Source of the DNA: Arthonia radiata | Taxonomy: Eukaryota > Ascomycota > Arthoniomycetes > Arthoniales > Arthoniaceae | NCBI GenBank assembly: GCA_002989075.1 | Contig: PSQN01000008.1 | Span: forward strand, 404,861 to 468,860 | Direction of reading: 5' to 3' | Length of the DNA: 64,000 bases | In this document: piece by piece, positions 1 to 10,961 of the stretch | Layout: each line of letters starts with the position of its first letter | Numbering within the stretch: position 1 is the first letter of the stretch | Translations under genes and position numbers: made by a program | The notes under the pieces: generated by a model | What the model was told of the DNA's origin: nothing | What the model saw: only the letters and a program-made list of their open reading frames with translations | Databases searched by the model: none

Positions 1-3
1 GAC

Positions 4-1452
4 TCACGCCGCTTCAATCCGTCTCTGCACATCCTCCTCCACGAACTCAAAGTCAGGCCGCGCAAACAGCACGATCTCCCCCTGCCGATTTACCTTCATC
101 CTCAGCGCCTTCAGGAGTCTCCGCTCTTCCCGGCCTCGGTCGCCATCATTCTCGTACAAGCCACGCTCCCCACCTTCACAAACACCGTCGTGAAAGCTCT
201 TGAGCGTCCCGTATATGCTCTGACCCTTGTGACTGCCGTGGCCCTTGTCAATGAGACTCAGGAAGAACTCGGAATGTGAACGGAAGGCCTGACGGGAAGA
301 GGTGGTTGTCGTCGTCGATTTCGCGTAGGTGGACCCGTTTGTACGGGGATACTCGATCGCTTTGAAAGTCGGTGGGGCTTCAAGCGTCTTCTGGGTGTCG
401 TCCCCGTCGCTGCGGTGGCGTTTGTGTCTGCGGTGTCTGGTCGATGTCTCATCCTCCTCTTGGTGTCGGTCATGCCGCTTCTTGCGATGTCGATCCCGCC
501 CACCGTCCGCGCTGTCGGTTTCGATCTTTTCGTAGCGTTCGTACTTTTCTTTCTTCGAGCGCTTCTTCGGGGAGAGTGGGGACGCTTGTTGTGATTGTGC
601 TGACTTGTCTGCGAGCATTTTTGCAAGGCCGCCGGTGAGACCGGAGTGGAGCACGGCTGGTGTAGTGTCGCTGAGTTCTTGAGAGGATTTGCGCGACTCT
701 GAGAGATCGAGCTCTTCGACCAGCGGGCGCTTGCGCTTCTTTTCCGAGCCGGACTTGGTGGGGGCGCGAGTCTCTGTTTTGTATTTCGGTGCGGGCGTGC
801 GATGCTGTGCGGTGTTGGCCCTTGTTGCTTGTTGATCAACCTCCATCGCTAAGCTGAGCTCTGAAGGGTATTTAATGCTCGACGATGTCACAGCGCCGTT
901 GCCGTATGAGATTGCATCTTCAGCCACTTGCACTCTCTTCCTTGGCGGTGGTGCTTTGATCTGCGGGGCGGGCGACGAGCGTGCTGAGGCTGATGACGAC
1001 CTTTTCCCATCTTGGACTAGGAAATCGAAGACATTGATGGGAGCAGCGGGCGGCGGACTGGGCGCAGGTGGAGGGACGTCGAGACGAGCAACTGACCAGT
1101 CTGGCGGTGTCTGTGTGTCGGGCGCATCTTCGACGGACGGTTGGAGATATCCTGGAGTGACCGGCGCTGACGGCGGATTGGACCGTTTCCCTTTCTTTTC
1201 GCGATACTGAGAGCCTTCGTACTTTTGCGCTTCTGTGATGCAGCTCTGCCGATCCATGATTAGTGGGAGGTCCATTGCGGCTTGGATGATCTGGACATGA
1301 AGGCTTACCGTATGTGATTTATGCTGTTGGCCGTAGAAGGTGGTCATGCAATCGATGCAAGTGAGCGGTGCGTTATAGCACCTGCGCAGGTGATTGTCGA
1401 GCTTCTTGCGCGTGACCACATCACCACAGCTCTCACACTGGAATGAGACCAT
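4..1452 (-). CDS. LYAR: LYAR-type C2HC zinc-finger nucleolar protein
   Basis: The start ATG is at 1452. The N-terminus carries two zinc-finger modules typical of the LYAR family: Cys6, Cys9, His21, Cys25, then Cys32, Cys35, His47 and, after splicing, Cys50. The middle is long, charged and disordered (Lys/Arg/Glu and Ser/Pro-rich, with KKRSKK-like nuclear signals). The C-terminus (RQGEIVLFARPDFEFVEE) is a short conserved block. LYAR proteins bind nucleic acid and act in nucleoli, in rRNA and ribosome metabolism. A 63-nt in-frame intron is inferred at 1246-1308 (GTAAGC donor, CTAAT branch, CAG acceptor), because it interrupts the second finger between His47 and Cys50. Removing it gives 461 residues. 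Family is confident; the exact biological role in fungi is inferred. Confidence 0.85.
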   Translation of the reverse strand: MVSFQCESCGDVVTRKKLDNHLRRCYNAPLTCIDCMTTFYGQQHKSHTVSLHVQIIQAAMDLPLIMDRQSCITEAQKYEGSQYREKKGKRSNPPSAPVTPGYLQPSVEDAPDTQTPPDWSVARLDVPPPAPSPPPAAPINVFDFLVQDGKRSSSASARSSPAPQIKAPPPRKRVQVAEDAISYGNGAVTSSSIKYPSELSLAMEVDQQATRANTAQHRTPAPKYKTETRAPTKSGSEKKRKRPLVEELDLSESRKSSQELSDTTPAVLHSGLTGGLAKMLADKSAQSQQASPLSPKKRSKKEKYERYEKIETDSADGGRDRHRKKRHDRHQEEDETSTRHRRHKRHRSDGDDTQKTLEAPPTFKAIEYPRTNGSTYAKSTTTTTSSRQAFRSHSEFFLSLIDKGHGSHKGQSIYGTLKSFHDGVCEGGERGLYENDGDRGREERRLLKALRMKVNRQGEIVLFARPDFEFVEEDVQRRIEAA

Positions 1453-1949
1453 GTCGCTGGTGTGCGGTGGGAGCTATTCAGGCAAGTACTGAGCACACGC
1501 GACTGAGCTCACAAGCTTGAAGTAGAAGACTCAAAAGGGGGGATTTGCGATTCCTGATGCGAGGAGGGGAGGAGTGCAAGACCTCAAACAGCAACAAACA
1601 GGGCGCGAGTCCCGATTGGGCGATATCGTGACGAAAGCATGCACAGAAACGGGAGGATGCAGGGAGCAGCCCCTGGTGTGCGGTAGCTGAAGCGCCACGG
1701 CTCGTCCAACAGGAACTGTCTCGAACCCCATCCACACCCACGGCTGGAACATCTCTCACAGGTCCAACACTTGTTTTGCTGCTAAGAATAATGCCATTCG
1801 CTCAGAGTCAGCCTCAGGTCTCATTTGCCACCTTTCCAATGCTGCGCACTTTCATCAAGGCCGGTATTTGTCGTTGCTCATGCTCGTAACTCATTCAATG
1901 CTCCAGCTGTTGCCATGCTGTCCGAAAGATTGTTGATGATCGCGCCCGA
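1453..1949. other. intergenic: upstream of LYAR gene, downstream of deneddylase gene
   Basis: About 500 bp between two minus-strand genes. It should hold the LYAR promoter and the 3' end of the deneddylase transcript. No convincing gene or repeat is seen. Confidence 0.5.
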
Positions 1950-3110
1950 TCAATCTCCAACTCGGGGCGGGCTACGTCCCGGGTGACCACTCGGACTGCG
2001 GCTTCTGCTCTGACTTCTTCGACCTTCTTTACGAAACTCATCCACAAGACCAACCATCATCTTGCGCGCACGCGGCGCATCAATGTCCATACCGCGCATG
2101 CTCATGGAGATCTGCTCGTGGGAATCCCTCCGCAGCAGTCGCTTGAGCAGCTCCTTCATCTCGACACAGACGTAAACTCCGCAATCCATGCCATTGTGCT
2201 GTTGTGGGGAGTCCGAAAGGTTGACGAATCTCATCCGCCTGCCTAGTAACGTTTGAAACTGAAAAAAGCAGTGCTCCGCAGCGGACTGGTTGGATGGATA
2301 TAAGGAGTCGTAGTGAAAGGCGATATTGTCCAAGACACTGACAAGCAGCAAGGACCAGTGCGACCCGCCCTCGGGTAGATTTGGGGCACGGCAGTCATTT
2401 ACTGGTAAGAAGATGTGTGTCGATTTTGAAAAGTCTGGCAAAGCATCCTTCAGTGGTAGCGGGTCGGGGGTTTGCATGAGCATGAAGGCCTGATCAGCAT
2501 TAGCGAGCGGAACCTCAGCAGCTGAGTTTGTAAGCCGTTACCATTGACGGCCTCAAAAGATTGATGTGAGCATTCGGAATCGCTTGAAGCTTCTCGTGCT
2601 CGAGGTACCTGCAGGAATGAGCAACACGCTTGACTATCGTCAATTCTGTACGGAGTACTGCATACTCTTCCCAGAACGATATTGCCTGCGATCAGTCAGT
2701 CGGTCGGTACACAGACGAGCACAAAGACGCAACGTACTTGGTCTGACAGCCAGTCAGATTTGATGTTATCATAATCATCCTTGGTCACTGTGCCAAATCA
2801 GCTGAACGTGCTAACCGCTATTGGCGCAGGCCGTTTTGAGGACTTACGTCTGACATCGTAATCTACGATCAAGTTAGCATCGATGAGTTTACATAAACCT
2901 CTTTGGCGACTTACAGCTCAGATATGCGTCGTCTGGCGCAAGCTGAGAGGTGTCATTGTCAGCGTCCTTGCCGTCCTTTGCACCGCGGATTCGGGAGCGC
3001 CAGATTGCACGATAACGTCTCAAGGGGCCGGAAGACCAAGACGCGTGGGACGGAGCACACTGAACAATGTAGTGCGGAGATGGAGAATGATTGCTAAGGA
3101 TTTGGGGCAT
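1950..3110 (-). CDS. DEN1: C48-family deneddylase (SENP8/DEN1-like cysteine protease)
   Basis: Six-exon model, minus strand: 3110-2915, 2862-2848, 2787-2738, 2685-2666, 2608-2542, 2489-1950; it closes in frame at 295 residues. The spliced N-terminal part reads DAYLSYYDVRL...WLSDQAISFWEEYL, the standard entry to the SENP8/Ulp1 fold. The catalytic set is visible: His160 in SHWSLL, Asp177 in HYDSL, Gln213 and Cys219 in QHNGMDCG. SENP8/DEN1 enzymes remove the ubiquitin-like NEDD8/Rub1 from cullins and other targets and process its precursor. The C-terminus is Arg/Ser-rich. Exons of 15 and 20 nt are unusually small. The start at 3110 is the least certain point; the first about 45 residues are not conserved-looking. 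Divergent from ERV2. Confidence 0.85.
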
Positions 3111-3734
3111 ATTGCTGACGCGAATGCTATTGCGGATGCTGATGGAAAGCTACATACTCTATCACCTAGGAATTTGTCCTTGAAGCGGGAGAAGCTCCTC
3201 TGAGAAGACATGAGCTCGCGAGACTATCGTGGGCAGGCGACAGTGCAGAGCGACTGCCTTATGGGAGACGTAATCGACGCGTGGTAATACGCCTAGAAAT
3301 GACGTCTTGGAAGGTGTCACAGGCTGTTCAAGAGTGTATTGAACCAGAAAAGCGCTGCCAAATGACGACTCCTGTGTTTGAGGTCGTTTGTCAAAACGTG
3401 CTTAATCTTGAAAGTCTTAGGGGTGGCGGTTGTATGATGCTACGACCTCGATAAATGGCACGCAAACGAGGTCGAGGAGCGTGATAGATGTGTCAAGCTG
3501 GCCTATCCCGGATTAGTCCAACCGCGGGAGCGAGTGCGAGTCAGTGCCAGCGAATGAGATGATCAACCCTAAACCTTAACACTACTATTCTTCAACTCAT
3601 CTCAGGACTCTATCACGTCTGCCTCGATCACTTCATTGCTTTGACTGAGGAATGTGAGTCGTGGACTCGACAAAAGCATGTCGCGCATCACACAATACTC
3701 TTCTTGATCTATCTGTGCATCTTCGTATGCAAGC
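3111..3734. promoter_or_regulatory. divergent promoter region between DEN1 and ERV2
   Basis: 624 bp shared between two genes pointing away from each other. It contains a telobox-like AACCCTAAA at 3565-3573, about 160 bp before the ERV2 start. No reading frame here looks real. Confidence 0.4.
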
Positions 3735-4391
3735 ATGGCCTCTCATAATGCTCCGAAGCGCTCCACATTCTTCATTTATTTCATCGTCGCTATAGTCTTC
3801 GTCGTCTTCTTCGTTTCTTCGTTTCGCAACCAAGGCTTCGATCTCAAACAAGGGGTCACTAAAACCTCGCGAAATCCCTCATCACACAACCATGGGCTCG
3901 AACAACAACCGCTGGATAGTACCCTTCTTAAAGGGCACGCAATCGCGCCGAAGCTGGGCAACGAAACAGCAAAAGCCGAGCTTGGGCGCGCTGCCTGGAA
4001 GTTGTTCCACACGACCTTCGCACGCTTTCCAGATAAGCCAGCGAAAGAGGAGAGTGCGGCTTTGAAGTCGTACATTCATCTTTTTCAACGGCTATACCCC
4101 TGTGGGGAATGCGCCTCGCATTTCGGTGTGATCCTCGAGAAGTACCCACCGCAAGCTTCCTCCAGATCTGCGGCTGCTGCATGGGGCTGCATGGTGCACA
4201 ATGAGGTGAATAAGAGCTTGAAGAAAGAGCTTTTCGACTGCTCGAAGATCGGTGATTTCTACGATTGCGGATGCGCGGACAACGAGGAAGGGGAAGGCTC
4301 ATTGGACAATTCCGAAGAGAGATCTTACGAGCGCAAAAGTAGTAGCAAGAGCGAAGGAAGCGCTGGCCTGATCCTTGAAGCAGAGGGGTGA
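3735..4391 (+). CDS. ERV2: FAD-linked sulfhydryl oxidase Erv2
   Basis: Single-exon gene, 218 residues. A membrane anchor spans residues about 11-30 (mostly Phe, Ile, Val), followed by a linker and an Erv/ALR domain from about 84. The active-site disulfide is CGEC at 123-126 (YPCGECASHF), and the FAD-binding HNEVN is at 155-159. A C-terminal CGC at 178-180 matches the shuttle cysteine pair known from yeast Erv2. Erv2 makes disulfides in the ER lumen by passing electrons to oxygen via FAD, and recharges protein disulfide isomerase. The anchor plus CGC motif separate it from mitochondrial Erv1. The acidic, Ser-rich tail is not conserved. Converges on the transcription-factor gene with a 93-bp gap. 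Confidence 0.92.
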   Translation: MASHNAPKRSTFFIYFIVAIVFVVFFVSSFRNQGFDLKQGVTKTSRNPSSHNHGLEQQPLDSTLLKGHAIAPKLGNETAKAELGRAAWKLFHTTFARFPDKPAKEESAALKSYIHLFQRLYPCGECASHFGVILEKYPPQASSRSAAAAWGCMVHNEVNKSLKKELFDCSKIGDFYDCGCADNEEGEGSLDNSEERSYERKSSSKSEGSAGLILEAEG

Positions 4392-4484
4392 AGGGTATAT
4401 TCCTCGTATATCACTACAAGCGCATCCATGCTCTACAACGAGTGGCGGCTGCGCTGGACCCAGCTTTACCACCCGCGCAATCCA

Positions 4485-6119
4485 TCATACCCACCAAGCA
4501 CACAGGCACTGCCTCGACCGCCGGTTCTGCGTCGCCAAGTCCGCAAAGTAACTGCCGCCAAACTCGAGCTTCTGGAATGCCGCAACCAAGTCCTCCTCGA
4601 TTTCATCCTCCCCAGGCCTTTCTGCGATATTTCCCTTGCAGCACTCCGACACCTCTTCTCTTGTGTCCCAGAACTTTCTCGCATGAGCGACTCGATTTGG
4701 ATGCCACAGGTACTCTCGCTCCAGCACCTCCATTGCTTCCTCAAAGAGTGGGTGTCCCGCAGCAATGATCGCAACTTGCAATAGCTTCCTGAACCACCCT
4801 TGCAAATTCAACGCGAACGGCCCTGCCAATAAGGCGACCCAGATGACCGCGTATGGTTGCGCTGCTAGCAAAGCTTCAGCATCGTCCTTCGTCAGTCGGC
4901 TCCGCATCTCTAGTATCATTCCGCGAGTAATAGGGCTGGTCAGCAAACTCCCTTGGAACACAATCAAATGCCAGCTCAGCCTCAAGGCCGCATAAAAAAC
5001 CTTGTCCGCATCCGTGAAACCCAGCGAACTAGGGTTGCACATGAGCCACTTGTGCTGCGCCATTGCGCTCCACCAGAACGTGTCGCCTGGCGTCAGCACG
5101 ACCAAAGAAGAATATGTCATGGCCTGACGGAAGTACAACTCCCATGCTTTTGCTGAGATGAAGCCTGTTGTCGCCAGATTCTCGAAGCCGCCCCCACTGA
5201 AGGCAGGGGCCTCCAGTGCGAGTAAAGGCTCGAACGGATATCGCTCCGGCTTCACGTAACTCCACGTCACCTCGGGGTTCTGCTTCCGTGACTGCAGCAG
5301 TGCGCGCAGACCCGTTGTATGCGAAGTAAATGCCGTATCGTCGCGCATGCGCTGTGCAACGAGTACCAGCATCACAATGGCCAAGACGGTGCTATTGGCA
5401 AGCGCACGCTTTGACGCCAGCTCCGTGTTCGTCAGCTTGTACGCTTCGCCGAGCAACCAGTCTCTCATTCCGGCGTTGTCGCTCTCGAAGGGGCTACTGG
5501 CTGTGATCAGAGCCAGCAAGGACGTGTATGCCGCAGGGGATTCGCGAGCCACCGGGAACCAAGTCTGCTTGCGCGCAGCGATGAGCAGAGCGCCGTAGTC
5601 GTCGTCCGGCTTGAACCAGGGGCGACCCTCGACATGGTGGTGACTCAAATAAGTGTAAAGTAGGGCAAAAGCTTCGGGCGAGGTGTGTAACGGGAGTGAG
5701 CTGAAAGGATCATCGTTACGAAAGGGAAGGATCGTGGTAAGCGGTCGGGGTCGAGAGTCAAACGTGAGGGGCTTGTCTGGCTTGGATGGAGTGTTGTCTT
5801 TGGGATGAGTATGATGTGGGTTTGGTGTCTGGTCGTCATCGTGCACGTCGGGCATGCGTTCAACGTTGATTGCGGGCGTTGTAGAAGGCCGGACTGTAGT
5901 GCCAGAGAGAGGTTGTTGGCCAATATCAAGGGTCGCGTTTGGTCTATGTTGGTTCTTCCGGTTCAGCATTGACCATTTCTTGACTAGGTGCTTGTTCTGT
6001 GCCGTTTTACTTTGCGTGACTGGGTTGCCATTCGTAAAAGGCTCGACGAAGACGAGAGACTGGTGCTGTCTTCGATTCGGTCGTTGTTTGGACGCTCTCG
6101 TCGTCCCTTCCGCGGTCAT
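4485..6119 (-). CDS. fungal-specific transcription factor domain protein without zinc cluster
   Basis: One exon, 544 residues, ATG at 6119. Near the N-terminus is a block (about residues 20-60: LVFVEPF then a Lys/Arg/Gln-rich helix) typical of the large fungal family that carries the Fungal_trans_2 (PF11951-type) domain. The rest is helical, with conserved-looking stretches such as SPEAFALLYTYLSHHH, WELYFRQAM and VIWVALLAGPFALNL. No Zn(II)2Cys6 cluster is visible, so either DNA binding uses another partner or this is a cofactor-type member; many family members in dothideomycetes lack the cluster. No target can be named from the sequence. Confidence 0.75.
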   Translation of the reverse strand: MTAEGTTRASKQRPNRRQHQSLVFVEPFTNGNPVTQSKTAQNKHLVKKWSMLNRKNQHRPNATLDIGQQPLSGTTVRPSTTPAINVERMPDVHDDDQTPNPHHTHPKDNTPSKPDKPLTFDSRPRPLTTILPFRNDDPFSSLPLHTSPEAFALLYTYLSHHHVEGRPWFKPDDDYGALLIAARKQTWFPVARESPAAYTSLLALITASSPFESDNAGMRDWLLGEAYKLTNTELASKRALANSTVLAIVMLVLVAQRMRDDTAFTSHTTGLRALLQSRKQNPEVTWSYVKPERYPFEPLLALEAPAFSGGGFENLATTGFISAKAWELYFRQAMTYSSLVVLTPGDTFWWSAMAQHKWLMCNPSSLGFTDADKVFYAALRLSWHLIVFQGSLLTSPITRGMILEMRSRLTKDDAEALLAAQPYAVIWVALLAGPFALNLQGWFRKLLQVAIIAAGHPLFEEAMEVLEREYLWHPNRVAHARKFWDTREEVSECCKGNIAERPGEDEIEEDLVAAFQKLEFGGSYFADLATQNRRSRQCLCAWWV

Positions 6120-6961
6120 CCTGATGTCTCAAAATATACTGGAGGCAGTGTCTCCGCCAATGATTCAATCGTGCCAAAGTCGGAAAAAGCTACTATATAC
6201 GCCGTCTCTTTGATATGTAGTGCACGGCAACCTACGGTTCCCTATAGCAGCCAGTACTTACGGGTCCTCTACCCGCGATGTTTCCGCTTCAGAGCCACTC
6301 GTATTCAGGAGCGCCTTCTCAAAGCTTGAATTCGTGTTGGTCTCCAATCAGCGATTCTTCTCTTTCTCGCACCACTAGCACGCAAGACGGAGGACCAGGA
6401 CAGTGATGGCGATTAGGCTTCCGCGAGGGATGATGTACAATAGTAAGCGCAGCCCTATATTAGCGATTTACAGTAGTGCTGACTGGCGAGGGCGATCCAT
6501 CATCTCGCCGGGTCCGAGCGGCAAATACTGGCGTGGATTCCACGAGGTCAGTGCTTAAATGCTCGAGCGACGACATCCACTTAATGAGGCAATGGAAACA
6601 TTCGCCTCGGTGGCTAATAATCGATCAGGTCGAGCATGGCCGTGGTCGCGGCAAGCGGACCACTTGAGAAAATATCTAAGCATGCAGTACATTATTCGCC
6701 ACACTATTGACAATACGTATACTCCAAGTCCATCACATACCTTTCCGTGCCATTGTTAGAAATGCTAAGTGCGCCGCTCATGAGAGAAAGCTACCGGGTC
6801 CCTCGAAATCTACAGCCTGTACAGATATGCGTTGCACCTTTGCAAAATGGTGAACAACGCGCGGAGAGGGTACTGTCGATGGTACCGCGGAGCCAAGACC
6901 ATATGTAATGTCCTCGATCAGCTGGAGGATTTTCACCGACGACGGGTAGTGAGGCCTCGGC
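6120..6961. other. intergenic, no gene seen
   Basis: 842 bp between the start of the transcription-factor gene and the 3' end of the axis-like gene, both on the minus strand. The short frames here show no family likeness or codon structure. Upstream control of the transcription-factor gene is presumably here. Confidence 0.4.
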
Positions 6962-9900
6962 TCAGTATGCCTGCAAGCCTTTCAGCATCTTGTCGATCGC
7001 TCCAATGCCAGCTCCGAGAGTCTTCTGCGACTTCTCACGTCTGCGCTTGACTTGTTCTGTTGCTCTCTTAGCGACCTCGGCATCCTCAGCAAGCGCCCTT
7101 GTCTGATGCTCTATGCCCCGCTTAAATTTGGCCTTCGCGTGAAGGAGCTGCTTCATGCTGCCGTCTGCTTCTTGAACGTGCTGCTCAGACATGGTGTTGA
7201 GCAATTTCGACGCTCCTTCTGCGTAAGAGCGCACAATAGCTTTGGATGCTGTCTCATGATCCTCAACTTGGGAGAGAAGATGCCGAGAGATCATTGTCAA
7301 AGAGGCCAGCAGACCCCGGTGATGCAAGGGTACCGCTGGCATTTCAGGCTCAGATACTGCTGCGGCGGCGGCGGCGGGCGGAGACGACTCTTTGTGGGAC
7401 GAATCGCTCTGATGATCGGATGAACTGGGTGAGCTCTGTGTGTGCTGAATGTAGCGTTTCTGCAGCTTTTCGGCCTTGGCAGCATCGTCAATGCTGGGGC
7501 TATGTTCGACCAGCGCCGGAAGCTTTTGGTCCTTTCCAGGTTCTTCTATGCGGGAACGCTGGGAGCGACAATTGGGTGGCGGTGCTGCATCAGGAATGAG
7601 GTTTTCGACGAGAGTTTCGTCTTCATCCCAACGCGCGGATTGCTGCTGACTAGACTGCTTTCGATCGACTGCTGCCTTCTTGTGAGGCTCTGAACTGGTA
7701 GCGTTCAATGCTCTAACCTGCTGCACCAGTGGGTTGACCGTCTGAGTGACTAGCGGAAGCCGGGTTTGGGATGAGAACGGGCTGCCTGATTCGTTGACCC
7801 TTCGTGAAAGCTGAGAGCCCGTACCTTTGTTGGGGCTTGGTAAGCGTTGCTGTTGCTCCTGACCTTGAGAAAGCTCGTCTTCCCTAAAGACGTCGTCTGC
7901 AGTGTACTGTTCGTGCGTAGGGGCATCGCTCTGCTTGCCAGTATCAACCGCGGCCGTGTCCCCTTCTGCTTCAGCGCCACGCTCATCAACAAAGGCAGAC
8001 GCTCCCGAACTGCTAGAGTTGTCCTCTGGCGAGTCATCTGGTACGTCGATGGGTAGCCTCTGAGATCCTGCTGGAAGTGACTTGACAGCCTTGTTGGAAT
8101 CAGCCTGCGGTCGATCTGCCTTATCTTTTCTTGGCGTGCTGAATATATTCCTTGCAGACATAGGCTGGGTATTGTGACCTTCGAGCTTGCTGTCGACTTG
8201 CGGGATCGGTGACGTATCTTCAGTGACCAGAATGTGCTCGTCGTCAATGCCGCAATCAGATGGTGATTCAGGCTGCCGCTCGATATCGTTGATGCTTTGC
8301 GTTGGCTGAACATCTGCCTCCTTTCCCACCGCAAGCGCAGGATGTCGTGGCGGTACGGGAGGCAAAGCAAACCCATCTTTGTCGGTTCGGACCGGGTTCG
8401 CTATGGTCATTGATTGTCGCTTCGTCCGCTGCTGAGAGCCTGGCTGGTTGAGAGGCCCATCCGCATCGAACGCGACCAGGTGGGGCTTCTTAGTGACAGA
8501 AGCTTGCACCGCAGAAGGTAATGATTCTGGTGCAGCACCGGCGCCAACAGAATCCGCTGCTGGATTTTGGGACTCTCTCGCCTTCTGTGCATTCTTCCGT
8601 CCCGTTGCGGCTTTTGCCTTAGAAGTCTGACTCTTTTTCGGAGCCCCTCTTGATCCCGGCTGCTTGGTTTTTTTGCCACGTTTGGGCGAGTTTGATGGGA
8701 CATTCCATGTTTCATCAGCTTCGTCCATGGAGAGGAGACTATCAATCTTGCGAGCCTTCTTGTGTGACACCGGCTTCAATTTACCATCTTTCCCTGGTGT
8801 TGATAGCCCATCGTGAGGACGCTTGGACGTACCCCGAGGAGTCTCATTTTCGCCGTCCTCTTCGTCCTCATCTAGGTCCATGCTTGCGTCTTGCCCCGTA
8901 AGTCTGCCACTGGTAGCGAAACGAGGCTTGACTAATTGGAAGTCCGGTAGATGTTTCTGTGCACCTAGCATACTGTCAGTCCCTGCATGAAGTTCTGGGC
9001 GAAGGAAGATATCGTCGAGAGTGTGACGAACTCGGGAAACACTATAAGTAACGACAAGCGCACGAACCTATAACGGTATTGCCAACAGCCTTTGCGTCAC
9101 TAACGCTGCGAAATCCAATGTTCATTATGCTCGACTGCATAGGTTTCGAATCAACGAAGAAGTGTGGTGGTTTCAGGGTGAACTCCAGTGTTGTAATCTT
9201 GGTCTCCATTTGAGCGGGGCTTCCGTGCACATTCGCTTCAACCTGACGTATCGAAGAAATGAATTTCAAAGGAATGTCGACCACTCGGGTTGTCGATGCT
9301 CCGTTGATCAACGTGCAGAAGGAGCCAGATATGGTGAGGAATAGACATCCGTGCTCGAATTTGAAGCCTTTCGATGTCGCATGCAGAGGCCACCAGACAT
9401 CGGAGCTATTGAAAGGAGGTCAATGAAGAAAAGAACATGTCCTGCGCGCAATGAGGTACCTGTGTTGTCTGCCTTTGCTGGTGCAAAAGCCGTTGAACTC
9501 ATGCACCCATTGAGAAGAATCTCGTCGCGGAAACGTTTCAGGCTGCATCAACGATAGTCAGTGCGGCCACCAACGTCAAGCAAAAGCTTGAGGATCTCGC
9601 AAATGGTCTACTTGTGGCTACCGCCGGAGGAGGTGACGAGGAACTGACTGACTTCGAAGCCCGTGCGCTCGTCGATCCAGAATGTCTCTTCCACTGCCCC
9701 AAGAAGGAGCAAGCTCTGCATAAGGCGACCAGCCACGTATTTGATGTCCTCATGTGGCTCTTGCTGAATCAGACCGGCGACCGGTGGGAGCTCGTCGTGT
9801 AAAGATTCGATGATGGTTTCGGCGACTTTTTTACTTCTCTTGAGCAACTCGAAAAGCAAAAGACCGATCTACTGCTATCAGCGTGGTTCCCATTGTCTAT

Positions 9901-10184
9901 ATCGCAGCGGATGTACCCATCTGCGCATCAAAGCATCGCGGCCTTGCTCCACGAATTCCTCCAGCAAGACCCTGAGGTCACCTTCAGATAGAGTGAAATC
10001 CTGGATGGTTGTTTTGCGTAGATCTGCCTGATGTTGGTTGTCAATTGTAGCTGCCTCGGGAAAAACGCGAAGCATGGAGCAGTAAGCGTACGAGGACCGT
10101 TGCAACTGCATCAGAGTTTACCACGTCGGTTTGGCCAGTGAGCTTCTTCACGAGGTCATTGACGCTCGCCGGTAGCGTAGCCAT
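6962..10184 (-). CDS. large hypothetical protein with N-terminal folded domains, long disordered region and C-terminal coiled coil; axis-protein-like layout
   Basis: Six-exon model on the minus strand: 10184-10092, 10027-9917, 9868-9653, 9542-9460, 9405-9068, 8964-6962; 947 residues in frame. Residues about 1-140 are helical; about 155-300 look beta-rich (WWPLHATSKGFKF, HGCLFLTISGSFCTL, TRVVDIPLKFISSI), like a PH-type fold. A long Ser/Gln/Lys-rich disordered stretch with nuclear-type basic runs follows, and the last about 130 residues form a charged coiled coil. This order (helical domain, PH-like domain, disorder, terminal coiled coil) is that of Red1/SYCP2 meiotic axis proteins, but I recognise no diagnostic motif, so that is a hypothesis only. 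The 110-nt intron at 9543-9652 is the least certain junction. Confidence 0.6.
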
Positions 10185-10961
10185 GATCAATCGGACTGTT
10201 TAGACCATTTGTCGTATGATGGGCACAGAAGCATGGGACGTGGGAGAAGATGAAGCTCGAAGGGAAGAGGAAAGGAAAAGGAAAGGGCAGAAATGAAGGA
10301 GCGGTGAGTCTGATACGTGAGCGCTCTCTACTCCCCCATACCATTTCCATTTCTACACCCTGCCTATGGCCCGCACGTCATGCTTTCTAGCAAAGGCACT
10401 GGAAGACAATCAGTCAAGTCAGAAAGGAGCCTCCAACAGATAGTCGCCGCGTTGGATTCATGCACAAATCAAGCGCACAAGTCCCTAGGTATATGCTCGA
10501 CGTCCTGGCTCAATCACCAGCCTGCTCCAGATAGACGCAGCTCACCGAGACAATTATATCATCGGCCTTTGTCAGGCAGGTCTCGCCTTTCTGCATGTCA
10601 TTCGACTCGGTCTCCCACCCCCAAGGATTATGCGAGGGCAAATGCTATAGAGTTGCTCACTGATCTAGACAGCTGATCTCATCAGTGTCTTGGAGACATC
10701 TCCTGCATGCGAAGGGTGGTGCGGTGCGTGTCGAGACGTGGAAGATGCCGGGCCACGGAAGATGAAGAGGAGACTGGACCGTGCCAAGCCCCGTCGGATG
10801 TTCAATGCTATTGGCCCGTGCACGTTCCATTTGTCATCCGAGCGGCAGCAACGCGTCCATAAGACGGCATGTTGTCCCTGTGTGCCCTCATGTAAGAGAG
10901 GCTTGGGAAACCGACCCAGGTGACATCTCCGATCGGGCTCTGAACATCCGCGGTCGACGGC
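10185..10961. promoter_or_regulatory. divergent intergenic region
   Basis: 777 bp between the axis-like gene (minus) and the cyclotransferase-like gene (plus). It starts with a purine/pyrimidine-skewed stretch (about 10,235-10,300, rich in GGAAA). A 151-codon minus-strand frame across 10,665-11,120 overlaps the next gene and shows no protein-like pattern. Confidence 0.4.

Noticed and set aside
258-1210. Several open frames opposite or out of phase with the LYAR gene
   Set aside because: They come from low-complexity Ser/Arg/Pro coding sequence read in other frames.
1478-1759. Cys-containing minus-strand frame upstream of LYAR
   Set aside because: Two overlapping frames of similar length, neither with recognisable features; probably promoter DNA.
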